From the NCBI GenBank assembly GCA_030562195.1, contig CM060202.1, positions 20,074,317 to 20,138,316 of the forward strand: DNA of 64,000 nucleotides, in the 5' to 3' direction. Positions 20,096-31,871 of the stretch are shown here, in pieces. How positions within the stretch are numbered: position 1 is the stretch's first letter; each line of letters begins with the position of its first letter. The DNA is from Nipponacmea schrenckii. Lineage: Eukaryota; Mollusca; Gastropoda; Lottiidae. The position numbers and the translations under genes are program-made. The notes beneath the pieces were generated by a model that saw only the letters and a list, made by a program, of their open reading frames with translations, ran no database searches and was not told where the DNA came from.

Positions 20096-22250
20096 CCGTC
20101 TTCATTATCCCGTTACCATTAGTAACAGAACAGTAGGACGTAAAACTACAAATTTATTCCTGAAAATATAACTGCTCAGAATGTCGTTCTGTTATCCCAT
20201 GAGCTAGATATGAGATATTTCCTATTTATAAAAGCTCAAGAAAGTTAAATTGGTCTGAAGTTCCAGACTACTTAAAAAGACAATCTGTGAATAACCATTC
20301 AAATGAAAGACGTTTGTGACCCATCCTATCATTTGATTCATAGAATCATTTGGGCATTATCCCGTTAAAGTCATTAATTATAAACAATAAAGATATCCTA
20401 ATAGCTTGCTATTGAATAAGAATGCCTTAACAATAAAAAAAGAAATTACATAGGTTTGTAGCGTAAATAACAGGATTCTATAAATATTTTACAGTCTTCA
20501 TTGATTGGTTCGTTTAACTCTTCATTCATAGAAGAATCCTACTACAGAAAACTGAGATAAACATAAACGACCTTGACCCGATGCCAAACTAGTTACTATA
20601 AAGCTGACATGCGTATTAGAAACTGTGCTATGAACTTGCATGGATGGATGGTGTAAATTCCTCTACACGAAATTGCAACGTTACTTACAGTAAATTACAC
20701 CTTTATCAATGTGAAAGTTAACAAGGATGAATGAAAACTAGCGTCATTTTAAGGTAAGATTTTTTAATTCCAAAAAAACTAAAAATGCCAATAAATATAG
20801 AAGGGTTGTTTGTTGTGGTGGGTTATATAAACAATTCGCAGTACTCTTCAGATCGATGAATTTGACATTGTCAGAGAATAACTAGCCTATGACACAGCAT
20901 CGATTTGTTGGCAACTCAAACTCCATACTGCCGATCGTTATGTCTTAAATGCGCTAAAAATAGTGTGTTTGTCTCCACTTGTAGAAAGGTTGTTTTAACG
21001 AGTTTGATGTGTATAAGTAAATAGAGTAGAATGGCACCACGGCTGTAGTTCTCTTAACTTTGTCACTATCTCTCTTATAGTCGTGTCTCTTGGTACTTCA
21101 GTGTAGCTACAGTTATATTATATTAGTAGAACTATGACATCAGTTACCATAAAATACGAGTAACCCTCCAAGTCTATAACTTAATACTCACGAGTCTTAA
21201 AACGTTTAGTTTTTGCGGCACAATATATGACTTTGAATGCTAATGATATATTATCTGGTCTGTACTGAAAATGTTCATTCAAAGTATGTAAACTTCTCAG
21301 CTCTTCTCTTTCTTTCCACTTTCTCCTCATTTCAACACTTGCTCAGAATTACTAATATCTAGATATCATTTATCATTCTTTAAGAAGCATTTTACTTAAG
21401 CCTTGCACTAAAACAAAAAATGTACTTATATTTCTGACACATTTTTTTGAATTACTGTTTCCCTTTCTTCCGTCGTTAAACATGTATAACGTTTTAAAAG
21501 AGTGGTCTAAGTTTGTATCCATTTGAATTCCAATAAAATATATTTAAAATAAAAAAAAAAACTGAAAGAAAAAGGTGAAGGGTTTTTGTGAGGAAAAAGC
21601 CAAAGCTGGAGATCATGGCACCTTTTGACCATGTGGTAATTCTGTAGGTTTTCTCCTTGTGTTTTCAAACCAAGAGAACAATCCTTGGTTTTTCTATTGA
21701 CCAATTGGAATTTATTTTGAACCTAAAATGGTTGAAACTTTTGCAGTGATATCTGACGTTTTCAAGTTTTTGGAACCACGACCCCAAAAAAATTAAATTC
21801 TATAAAGGTGTGATTATGGTCTCTTCGGATGTGCTGTATGCAACCCACTTACCCGCCCCTTCCCAGCAATACAAAAGGAAGGAATTCCTGGACAGTTTAA
21901 TGAAGTACTATAATCTGATAATTATGACTATAGAATCCTCTTACTAATACTTATAATGATTAATCATCTTTTTCTACCTTATTAATCAATTATGGTGGAA
22001 TTTCAAATATCTATTTTTTTATTGATTCATAATGTAGTATAAAAACGTCGTCTTAAAGGCAACACGAAGTCACATCTATTCGTTATGGCTTCACTGTATA
22101 ATTGTATCAGCATTGTGATCTAAACAGAATCGTCAATAAAAAAAATGTATTTCTGTTTATCTTTTTTTTTTTCTAACTACTCATAATGAACATAATTATA
22201 TTATAAAGTTTCTATATATATTTTAACAGTGGAAAGAAACTATAGTCTCT
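20096..22250. other. Intergenic, nothing recognised
   Basis: AT-rich DNA with only short ORFs that have no recognisable similarity. No RNA gene or repeat pattern was evident by eye. Confidence 0.35.
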
Positions 22251-22254
22251 AGTT

Positions 22255-22550
22255 TCGAGACTACGCTTTCAGATAGATATTAGCGACTGGACTGCGTTTT
22301 CAGATCAATATTACCTACTGGTTTCCGTTTTTAGATCAATATTACCCACTGGTATACGTTTTCAAATCAGTATTAGCTACTGGTATACGTTTTCAGATAA
22401 ATAATAGTTACTGGACTGCGTTTTCAGATTCATATTATTTATTTTTTTGCGTTTTCAGATCAATGTTAATTACTGGACTGCGTTTCTGGATTAATATCGC
22501 CTACTGGTATGCGTTTTCAGACCCAATATTAGCTACTGGTTTACATCTTA
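22255..22550 (+). repeat. Degenerate 30-bp minisatellite
   Basis: About nine or ten diverged copies of CGTTTTCAGATCAATATTA followed by an xCTACTGG-type segment. Heavy substitution suggests an old array. Confidence 0.85.
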
Positions 22551-24169
22551 CAATGTTTCAAAAACAGATCCCTGAATTCATTTTCAAATACATTTACAGA
22601 TTTGTTCTTGAAAACCACTTGCTATCATTTGAGCGTTAGATTTCTATTCACATTTAAACTTCTAGAATGTAATTATATCTGGCGAAGCGAAAGATAAGAT
22701 GAGATATATCAATAAATGAAACAAATTACAAAGACAAGTAACTCTTTGTCGTGTTTGATTTCTGTTTTTTAGATGAAAACACCAAGGGTTGAAATTGAGT
22801 TTTTAAATTTTTTCTTGTCTCTTGAAATAGTTTGTTTTCGATCTTTTGTTCAATAACAGCGAAGTAAGACAAATAAAGGAAACCATATTGAGCGACTTCC
22901 TCCCACCATGCCTTTGTGATCTCAGTTATTACTTAATAAATACGTTGGTTTTGATTCTCCTTCAGAAAAACTCCAGATAGGTAGTGAAGTGTATAGATCA
23001 ATATTTCTCCAGTCTGATGTTCAGATTACTTTCTGTTTTGAAATTCAAATCGTGCTTTGAGATATTCTGATAAGGAAGTTAGAACTGTCAGATCGAGAAT
23101 AACATTTGTCATCTAAATATTTTAGATTTAATTTGATGTAAGGCAATTTGACATCCGTTGTTCTTACTCATATTTAACAGCCCACGTGGTAACGATCACT
23201 GTATCCTATATCTCAGATTAGAACTGTTTGATGGCACTAATTCTTAGCTATCTCTGATTCTTTTAGATCATTGCTTCGTCTGGAAATTATTCTTGCCTGT
23301 CAGAGTTCGTCAATAAAGATATATATTCATATTTAACCAAATGTCATTATATATCATAACGCAACTATATATATATCACATATCTGAATTACAAGTGCTG
23401 AGTAAACATTCTGAGATTGTAAATTGTATCTGCATAATATATAAATAAACGTATATACGTTTCAGAATCACTTCAGCAGTTTATGAACACATTTCTTTTT
23501 CATTCTTCCATAACTTATTCAAAGTTTAGTTTGATTCTAAAATTTAAGTAAGCAACAGAAGAAGGAAAAACCTGAAATGTTTCTGACGAAGGCATTAGCC
23601 AAAACGTTAGACTACAGAACAATAGTATATATTTTTAATTGTTATCCCATATTAAGGGAATTTGTGATATAATATAAATGAACCAAAAATGAAATACACA
23701 TGGTCTCCCATTTCTTTTCTTTAAGTCAGTCATTGTGATCATTTATTTCTGCTACCGGGAAGTTAGCCTAGATTACTATTAACTGATAGTTTAATCACTG
23801 GAAATAATCTTTTATAAAAATCGATCAAAGCCAATCAAGGATCTTGATTCATTTTACCAATGAACAGTTTATAACGTTATGTTAAACGTGTTTTACTCGA
23901 ATCGAGGAGATTGTCTCAAAATGCTTGTTGACATGATCAAGTATTTTTCTCAATAGTAAAATTAATGGAACTGGGAAAGCCTGGTTAATCTGATAAAAAT
24001 GTTATTTAATTCCACGGGGACCATAGATTACACATATCCAAACCCTTTATAATTCTCTTGATTCCCTTTGATATTAATCATGTATACAGAAAAATGAGTA
24101 ATGTATAATATAACAGTAAAGAATACAATAAGTAGAGAAATGCGTGATACAATCCAAATAGGCTTATAG
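22551..24169. other. Intergenic, nothing recognised
   Basis: AT-rich DNA upstream of the LINE. No endonuclease-like frame precedes the LINE, so the element is 5' truncated rather than frameshifted here. Confidence 0.35.
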
Positions 24170-26716
24170 GCAGTAGACTATGAATTACAAAATTATGATA
24201 AATTAATTTGGCACAGGAACAAGTCCGAAACCTTTAAAGATGAAATAATAAAAAATTACGAAGCATTTCACAGTAGTTTCTGCGAAAAACTAGCACTCAG
24301 TGCCGAACATGCTCTTGAATATTTTCTTTCGTTTATAAAAAGTTGTAGTAGCCCCCTCCACAAACGATGTAAATATCTATGTCCAAAATCAGTCCAACCC
24401 CCATGGTTTGATCACGAATGTTTCGAACAAAAAGCTGTCAAGTACGACAGTCTTACTAAATTTAGAAATGATAATTCACACCTATCTTTGAAAACTTACA
24501 AGTCCGAAAGAAACAAATTTAAAAATCTTTGTGATTACAAAAAGAAACAATATGATAACACATTATATGATAATCTATTAGCAAATATTGAAAATGCCGA
24601 AACATTTTGGCAAACACTAAAACATGCTAAACCAAGAGCCATTGTAACTGTGGGAATAAGTCCCGAACAATGGGTTACATATTTTAAAGGCTTGTTAAAT
24701 GTTGGTGAAGTTTCTGATATATTGGATAAAGATATGCCAAACGATGAAATTATTTCAGAACCTGAGCGTATAAATCGTCCTATCTCTGAGGCTGAAGTCT
24801 TAAAGTGTTTAAAACAAATGAAATCAGGTACATCTCCAGGGCCTGATGGGATAGGTGTCGATTTTTTGCGATCATGTCCGGAAATATTTTGTAGAGCTCT
24901 GTGTTTATTGTTCAATGATATATTTAAGTCAGGTTCTTACCCTTCTCGATGGACAAATGCTCTCATTGTACCATTGTTTAAGAAAGGTTCCAAGGCAGAC
25001 CCAAACAATTACAGGGGAATATCTCTTTTGGATTGTCTTGGAAAACTTTACTCAACAATACTAAATGAGCGTTTAAAAGATTGGTCAGAAACCAATAATG
25101 GATACCATGAGGCCCAAGCTGGTTACAGATCTGGCTATTCAACAGTAGATCAGGTTTTCACGTTGTATGGGCTCGTACAGAAATATTTGTCCAAGAAAGG
25201 GGGGAGGTTTTATGTACTTTTCGTTGATTTTTCCAAAGCATACGATTTTTTGAATAGAGGGAAATTACTGTCACTCTTACTTAAAAAGGGCATTAAAGGA
25301 AATATGTATAAAGCCCTTAAGGCTATGTACAATTCGGTATCTTCATGTGTCAAATTACCTGACGGTATTACAGAATATTTCACCTGCAATTCAGGAGTTC
25401 GCCAAGGATGTGTTTTGAGCCCTATTCTTTTCTGTTTCTATATAAATCAATTTGTAGAACAACTTGAAAAAGATAATATTCGAGGTATATTTACCATCCA
25501 AGAGGTCTCTGATATCTTGGCACTCCTTTATGCCGATGACTTAAGCTTGGTAGCGGATACGGTAGGCGACCTCCAAAAGAAAATACTGTCTTTGGAAAGG
25601 TTTTGTGAATTATTTAATCTAAAGGTAAATACTGACAAAACAAAGGTGATCGTTTTTCGTAATGGAGGAATTATTAGAAAAAACGAGAAATGGTACATGA
25701 ATCAAGAACAGTTAGAATGTGTTACCTATTATAGCTACCTCGGCCTGTTATTTTCTTCCAGACTAAACTGGAGTAAGTGTTTGTCAAATCTCTCTTTAAA
25801 GGCAGAAAAAGCTCTTATTCCAATAAAATCTTATATCCGCAGAATAGGATTCCCTAACATGCATGTATTATTTAAAATATTTGATTGTGTTATAAAACCA
25901 ATATTAATGTATGGTGCTCAAGTTTGGGGCTACCAATATAGGCCCGATATAGAGAAGGTTCACATAAATTATTGTAAATTTGTTTTAGGACTTCACAAAT
26001 CTTCTACAAATGCAGGCGTTTTGGGTGAATGTGGCCGATATGATATGAGTTTATGGTATATGTCCTACTCTATCAAATATTTTTGTAATCTCGTGAATAT
26101 GTCTTTAAATAGGTACCCAAAGCAAGTCTTCTTAATGCTGAAAAAACTGGACGAAGCAGGAAGAATCACTTGGGTATCACACTTGAGATTGCTTTTGTAC
26201 TCTCTTGGTTTCGGCTATATATTTCACGCTGATTCGATCGGAGACATAAAAAGATTTATGCTTGCTATCAAACTACGTTTGAAGGATATCAACCTACAAG
26301 AGTGGTCAGATAAGCTGTCTCTATGTGATAGTTTAAATATCTATAGGTCATATAAGGTAGACTTGTGCACAGAATTTTATTTATCTTGTAGATCCTCTAG
26401 AAATAAACGGCGAAATGTTACGCGATTAAGATTAAATCTTTTGCCCCTTGCACAAAATTTGTATAGACGACGTATTGTCAAAACACCTTTGTGCCAACTT
26501 TGCAAATGTGAAGATGAAGATTGTGTACATTTTATTCTCCGTTGTAAAGCGTTACATCAGATAAGATTAAGACTTATTCCAAAAAAATATCTTAAAAATG
26601 AAAACTTATCAATGTTTATTGAGCTATGTACATCAAAACATGAACAGACATTGTCCGCCCTATCTTTATTTATAGAAGAGGCTCTGTCTTTCAAAATTCT
26701 AGCTACCGCATCTTAA
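24170..26716 (+). CDS. LINE reverse transcriptase ORF, 848 residues, 5' end missing
   Basis: Open without interruption from 24170 to TAA at 26716; an internal TTG at 24488 is not a credible start. It opens with the spacer seen between endonuclease and reverse transcriptase (PPWFDHECFEQK). Reverse transcriptase blocks follow in order: SPGPDGIGVDFL (near residue 220), NYRGISLLDCLGKLY, the catalytic FVDFSKAYD, SGVRQGCVLSP and the catalytic YADD (near residue 454). The C-terminus has a cysteine/histidine knuckle, CQLCKCEDEDCVHFILRC, seen in several LINE clades. An 848-codon open frame in a dead-on-arrival copy implies recent insertion. Confidence 0.92.
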   Translation, partial: AVDYELQNYDKLIWHRNKSETFKDEIIKNYEAFHSSFCEKLALSAEHALEYFLSFIKSCSSPLHKRCKYLCPKSVQPPWFDHECFEQKAVKYDSLTKFRNDNSHLSLKTYKSERNKFKNLCDYKKKQYDNTLYDNLLANIENAETFWQTLKHAKPRAIVTVGISPEQWVTYFKGLLNVGEVSDILDKDMPNDEIISEPERINRPISEAEVLKCLKQMKSGTSPGPDGIGVDFLRSCPEIFCRALCLLFNDIFKSGSYPSRWTNALIVPLFKKGSKADPNNYRGISLLDCLGKLYSTILNERLKDWSETNNGYHEAQAGYRSGYSTVDQVFTLYGLVQKYLSKKGGRFYVLFVDFSKAYDFLNRGKLLSLLLKKGIKGNMYKALKAMYNSVSSCVKLPDGITEYFTCNSGVRQGCVLSPILFCFYINQFVEQLEKDNIRGIFTIQEVSDILALLYADDLSLVADTVGDLQKKILSLERFCELFNLKVNTDKTKVIVFRNGGIIRKNEKWYMNQEQLECVTYYSYLGLLFSSRLNWSKCLSNLSLKAEKALIPIKSYIRRIGFPNMHVLFKIFDCVIKPILMYGAQVWGYQYRPDIEKVHINYCKFVLGLHKSSTNAGVLGECGRYDMSLWYMSYSIKYFCNLVNMSLNRYPKQVFLMLKKLDEAGRITWVSHLRLLLYSLGFGYIFHADSIGDIKRFMLAIKLRLKDINLQEWSDKLSLCDSLNIYRSYKVDLCTEFYLSCRSSRNKRRNVTRLRLNLLPLAQNLYRRRIVKTPLCQLCKCEDEDCVHFILRCKALHQIRLRLIPKKYLKNENLSMFIELCTSKHEQTLSALSLFIEEALSFKILATAS

Positions 26717-26845
26717 CGCCACTTATTAATATATTATGTTATTTAGTATATATGTTATACAATGTTGTAAATTTTATTGAAACACATTGTAATGTGGGTC
26801 TCAGACCTTATATACTGTAAATAAACATTATTATTATTATATATA
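24170..26845 (+). mobile_element. 5'-truncated non-LTR retrotransposon (LINE)
   Basis: The open frame starts right after an in-frame TAG at 24167-24169. It is followed by a short 3' UTR ending in a TTATTATTATTAT-type tail (about 26826-26840). The apurinic endonuclease domain expected upstream of the reverse transcriptase is missing. Clade is not assigned. Confidence 0.85.
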
Positions 26846-26849
26846 AATT

Positions 26850-29600
26850 ATATAAAATTATACAGTATTTTATCAAATGGTTCAAGGAAAAGGACAAACG
26901 ACATTAAACATCGAGGATAACAGTATTCCACAAAAAATAAGCAGCTGTCTAGTTAAAATTATTGGTTGTTCTTCTTTTAGAAAAATACAAAATAATTTTG
27001 CAAACCAGGGTGATTTGACGAATTGTGCAATATTCATAACGTCTTCAAAGAACTGACAATTTCAGTGGTTGATTCAGGATTTAAAGATAGGTTTTCTAAA
27101 CACGCTTTCATGTAGAAAAAGTGAAGAACAGTAGCGTAAGCTAGTTTAAAAGTTTTAACGTCTTTATATCATACCATGTTATTATACCATGAAATCGCTT
27201 TTTTGTTTCATAGAAATTGATATTTCTTCATTTGTTTATGGAAACGATTGTACACTTGATACGAATATGATATAAAAATATAATAGAATAAAAACCAGAA
27301 ACACAAAGTAATTGAAAAAAGAAAAATAAGAGTTTATATTATCGGAATGGAATTAAAGAATCGCGGGAACGTAGTCTCGAACTAATCTAATTATAACCAG
27401 ACGTAAGTTAATGATATTTTTTAATCCAATAAAACTTCACTTACGTTTATGACGAAATGCTTCAGGGAAAAGGAAATTAATTTCTTTTATTTGATATCTT
27501 TGTGAGTGTTGTACGATATCATTGGTAGAACCTGTCAACATTGTTACAAGATCTTTCTATTGGTTTTATTTCACACATTGAGAGGTATGGTATTCTATTC
27601 TTAATTTAACAGCGGTATTCCTGCTAATCCCACAACGTACTCCCCTAAGGAAGAACTGACGCCAGTTTAGCGTGAATGATATAATGTATGATGGATGGTT
27701 GCAGTGAAAGTGTGACAATTCTGCATTACTCTAATTCTAGATTTCTTCTGCTAATGGATTTTAGACATAATATATTTTCCATGATATGCTTATTACTTAA
27801 GTTATAAAACTACCAAGAACGAGTTGAACACTGAAGGAATGCATGAGAAGAATGTGAATCATTTTTATGTTTTTTATGCTCCTGGCATTTATATGGCATT
27901 TATATTCTACAGGCACACAGGCATTGGAATTACAACGTAGAATTAACAAAAATTAGGCAAGGTTTAGAACCTATGTTATAATGATTGAATTCGCCCAGAA
28001 CAATTTCCCTGAATGGTAATCTGTCCATATATATAAATCATTTGATGAATATTATAATAGGTCTGGTTACCAGTTACCATAATATCACATGAATCTTATT
28101 TTATATATCAGTCTCTTTGGGAATACATTTGTCATTTCTGTAGTAAGCAAAGCGAAGTAAGTCCGCCGTTATAGGGCAGTGATTTGAATTGCTAATGAAG
28201 GTAGCTTGAGTATTAGTATTGACTGAAACATTCCATGATAACTATGTCGTTATGAGGACCTATTGATGAAAATAAGACCAACTAAATGCATGTGTGAACT
28301 TGTGACTAATCAAGGCATCAAGATTGCTTGTTAGTGGACATTCGCTTAAATCGATTTGTAGACAAGCTTTCACTGTAATGATGTGTGGATTGTCGGCTTA
28401 GTTTATCCCTCTGCGGACAAATTGGCCAGTGTCTGAACGAAGGTTTGGTATTGTCAGTGGACTACAGGGGTATAATAAGATGGACATAGAACTAAGATAG
28501 AATCTCGCTAGGATAAAGAAGTAATTTTATTAGGATTAGAAAAGGAAATTACAGCAACACAGTTGAAGCCTCTTTAATCTGAACACATTGTAGTCTCTTA
28601 TAGTGAACTTGTTAACCAGAATAAAAGAGCACCTTGGATAATGTTTCTGTTATACACAGTTAGGAATTTAAGCAATGCTTTTCTATCATGATAGATTTAA
28701 TATTGGACACTAAAAGGTAATGTTATTGATCCAATTACCAAGTCTTAATTACCAAGTCTTAACTTTCAGAAGTTCTTTTTATATGAATTTTTTATTTACA
28801 AGATATTGCTTATATTTTTTTTCTCATCGCGCTTTTAACCATATACATGTATGTTTAACAATACATGTACCCATTTTTATACCTTGTTTTTAAGTCATAT
28901 GTACATGGAAACTTTTTGTTTGGCCAGTAAAGTGAAATATTGTTTAAAGGAGACCTAAAGCGAATGATCAGTAAAATACTGTAAACATGAAACCCCTTTC
29001 TGGTTGTTTGCAATGGAAAAATATCAAGCATTATGTAACCTTAAAAAGTAAAAGAAACGGAACAGTAACATCTGTCCGTATTTACTTGTGATCAGATATA
29101 TAGGTCATTACAATAAATAGTAATTGACTTTCGATGTATCAGTGGTAGAGCGTGTTCGATGTTCAGCAAAGGGCTTGTTCTGTGGATTAGCCGAATATCT
29201 CATTTCAAAGAGGACTGACTTTAACTGTTATATCTAAACTAGATTCAATACGGTCAGAATTGTTCAAGACACGAAGTTTGGTGACCCCATCGACCCAAAC
29301 TCGCCCAATTCCTGTGGCATCATATCGCGTACTCATTTCTGAAGTCGATCGACACAGTCGTACGTGTGACCTTGATCATTTGGAAACCGGATTAAAATGA
29401 ATGCAAGTGCCATTGCTATTATATTCAGTCACTAAAAAACTGTTCGCAAACCGTCGATTTTGCTCGAAACACCAGCTGTTGAAGCTATAAGTAGCTGATG
29501 ATGATTTAGGAAAATGTTGAACAAACAACTCTGTTGATGTATATTGTAATAGGACTTTAGTTACTACAATATATTATGAATATATCAGACTCTTGGGGAA
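26850..29600. other. Intergenic, nothing recognised
   Basis: AT-rich with no long ORF. A tRNA-like D-arm sequence near 29137 is too degenerate to call. Confidence 0.35.
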
Positions 29601-29603
29601 TCC

Positions 29604-30731
29604 ATTCTGATATCACAGTTATTAGACATTCTGATGGATAATGCTGTTCAAAGACACTCTGATAGTTACTGCAGTTTATATACATTCTGGTAGTTTCTGC
29701 TGTTCATAGACATTCTGGTAGATACTGCTGTTCATAGACATTCTGATAGTTACTGCTGTTCATAGACATTCTGGTAGATACAGCTGTTCATAGATATTCT
29801 GATAAGTACTGCTGTTCATAGACATTCTGATAAATACTTCTGTTCATAGATATTCTGATAGATATTACTGTTCATAGATATTCTGATAGATACTGCTGTT
29901 CATAGATATTCTGATAGATACTGCTGTTCATAGATATTCTGATAGATATTTTGATAGTTACTGCTGTTCATTGACATTCTGATAGATACAACTGTTCATA
30001 GATATTCTGATAGATACTGCTGTTCATAGATATTCTGATAGATACTGCTGTTCATAGATATTCTGATAGTTACTGCTGTTCATTGACATTCTGATAGATA
30101 CAACTGTTCATAGATATTCTGATAGATACTGCTGTTCATAGATATTCTGATAGTTACTGCAGTTCGTATACATTCTGATAGTTACTGCTGTTCATAGACA
30201 TTCTGATAGATACTACTGTTCATTGATATTCTGATAGTTTCTGCTGTTCATAGACATTCTGGTAGATACTGCTGTTATTAGACACTCTGGTAGATACTGC
30301 TGTTCATAGACATTCTGAAAGATACTACTGTTCATAGATATTCTTATAGTTTCTGCTGTTCATACTGATAGTTTCTGCTGTTCATAGACATTCTGGTAGA
30401 TACTGCTGTTCATAGATATTCTGATAGATACTGCTGTTCATAGATATTCTGGTAGATACTGCTGTTCATAGATATTCTGATAGTTACTGCTGTTCATAGA
30501 TATTCTGATAGATACTACTGATCATAGATATTCTGGTAGATACTGCTGTTCATAGACATTCTGATAGTTACTGCTGTTCATAGACATTCTGATAGATACT
30601 ACTGTTAAAAGACTTTCTGGTAGATACTACAGTTAAAAAACTTTCTGATAGATACTGCTGTTCATAGACTTTCTGATAGATACGTCTGTTCATAGACTTT
30701 CTGATAGATACGTCTGTTCATAGACATCCGA
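29604..30731 (+). repeat. 28-bp minisatellite, about 40 copies
   Basis: Unit resembles ATTCTGATAGATACTGCTGT followed by TCATAGAT. Copies alternate between a few variants (GACATTC/GATATTC, GATA/GGTA). Some blocks of three or four units recur as higher-order repeats, for example around 29960-30080. Confidence 0.94.
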
Positions 30732-31871
30732 TAGTTAATTCTGTTTCTAATTTTGATATTTTCCACCGTTTACTCTCTTATCTCCTTTCACGGTTCATGC
30801 TTTATACAATATATATGTCTAAATGTTCCTTTGATCATTATTCTTGTAGATCCTGTTATCTACAGCAGTTTATGAGCACATTTTTTTTATTTCAATATAT
30901 ATGCATTAAATGGATATAAAGTCGAAGCGTGTGACAATATTGATTTGTCAAACTAAAGGCATAAGGAAATCTAGATAATATATAATCAATATATTGGGAG
31001 TCGATATTTTGTTTGATAAAGTCTCGATATCGCACCTTGACCCTTCAGAAAATAACAAATTATATTAGATAAAAGTAAATCTAATTACTAACAAAAGATA
31101 TTATTTGATAAAAAAAATTCCTTTTTTAACTAAACCAAGTTAATTGGTAAAGAGAACTTCATTAGGTAAATTTTGTATGTGAATTTATTTATGGAATTTT
31201 CGAAATCAATATTGAGGGAACCTTTTGTTGTAGTATTTAAGATTTGCGTGATGTTTTCGAAATTTTGTGCGAATTCGAGTGTAATTGAAATATTTTCATG
31301 AAAGAATTATAGGATATAATTTAAATGGATTGAAGATGGTGTGAGATAATAGCATTTTATTTTTGACAGAATTCATCGATCCAAGAGGGTTACAACTCCG
31401 TGTAATACCTTGTCACCATTACATTCTATGTATCACGGAAAGCGATTGCAGCGATTGTTGGTTCCGTGAATGGATGTATTTGCAAACGTATAATTCAGTA
31501 AATTTCTGATATTTACAAACTTTTGTAATGCAAGAAAAGTAGGGAAATCGCAAGCAATACATTGACATTGTAATAATGTCGTGTATCTGTCTGAGAATGG
31601 GATATAATTGTGTTCCAGAAAGGTATAACGTAAAACTCCATTCCACCTTAAATAAGTTTTGATAAAATTCTTAGAAAAAAATATAACGAAGGGCAAGTGT
31701 ATTGGAATATCTCTCGCTGGTTTCTGTCAATTTTTATTGAGTTGTTCGTCCTCTTAATTTCCTTCTACGTGTGGTTGAAAACAGATGAAGCAATAAGCTT
31801 ACGTTATACAATGTAATATAGTATAGCTTCGATCATCAATCCATATCACTATTTATTTGTAGGTATGAAAA
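30732..31871. other. Upstream region of the six-cysteine Ig gene
   Basis: Contains the presumed promoter and 5' UTR. No TATA box or other strong motif could be assigned. Confidence 0.3.

Noticed and set aside
29129..29195. tRNA gene (ATCAGTGGTAGAGCG resembles a D arm)
   Set aside because: No acceptable T arm, anticodon stem or acceptor pairing; at most a decayed SINE head.
29604..30731. CRISPR-like regular repeats
   Set aside because: Units are contiguous without unique spacers and the sequence is plainly animal.
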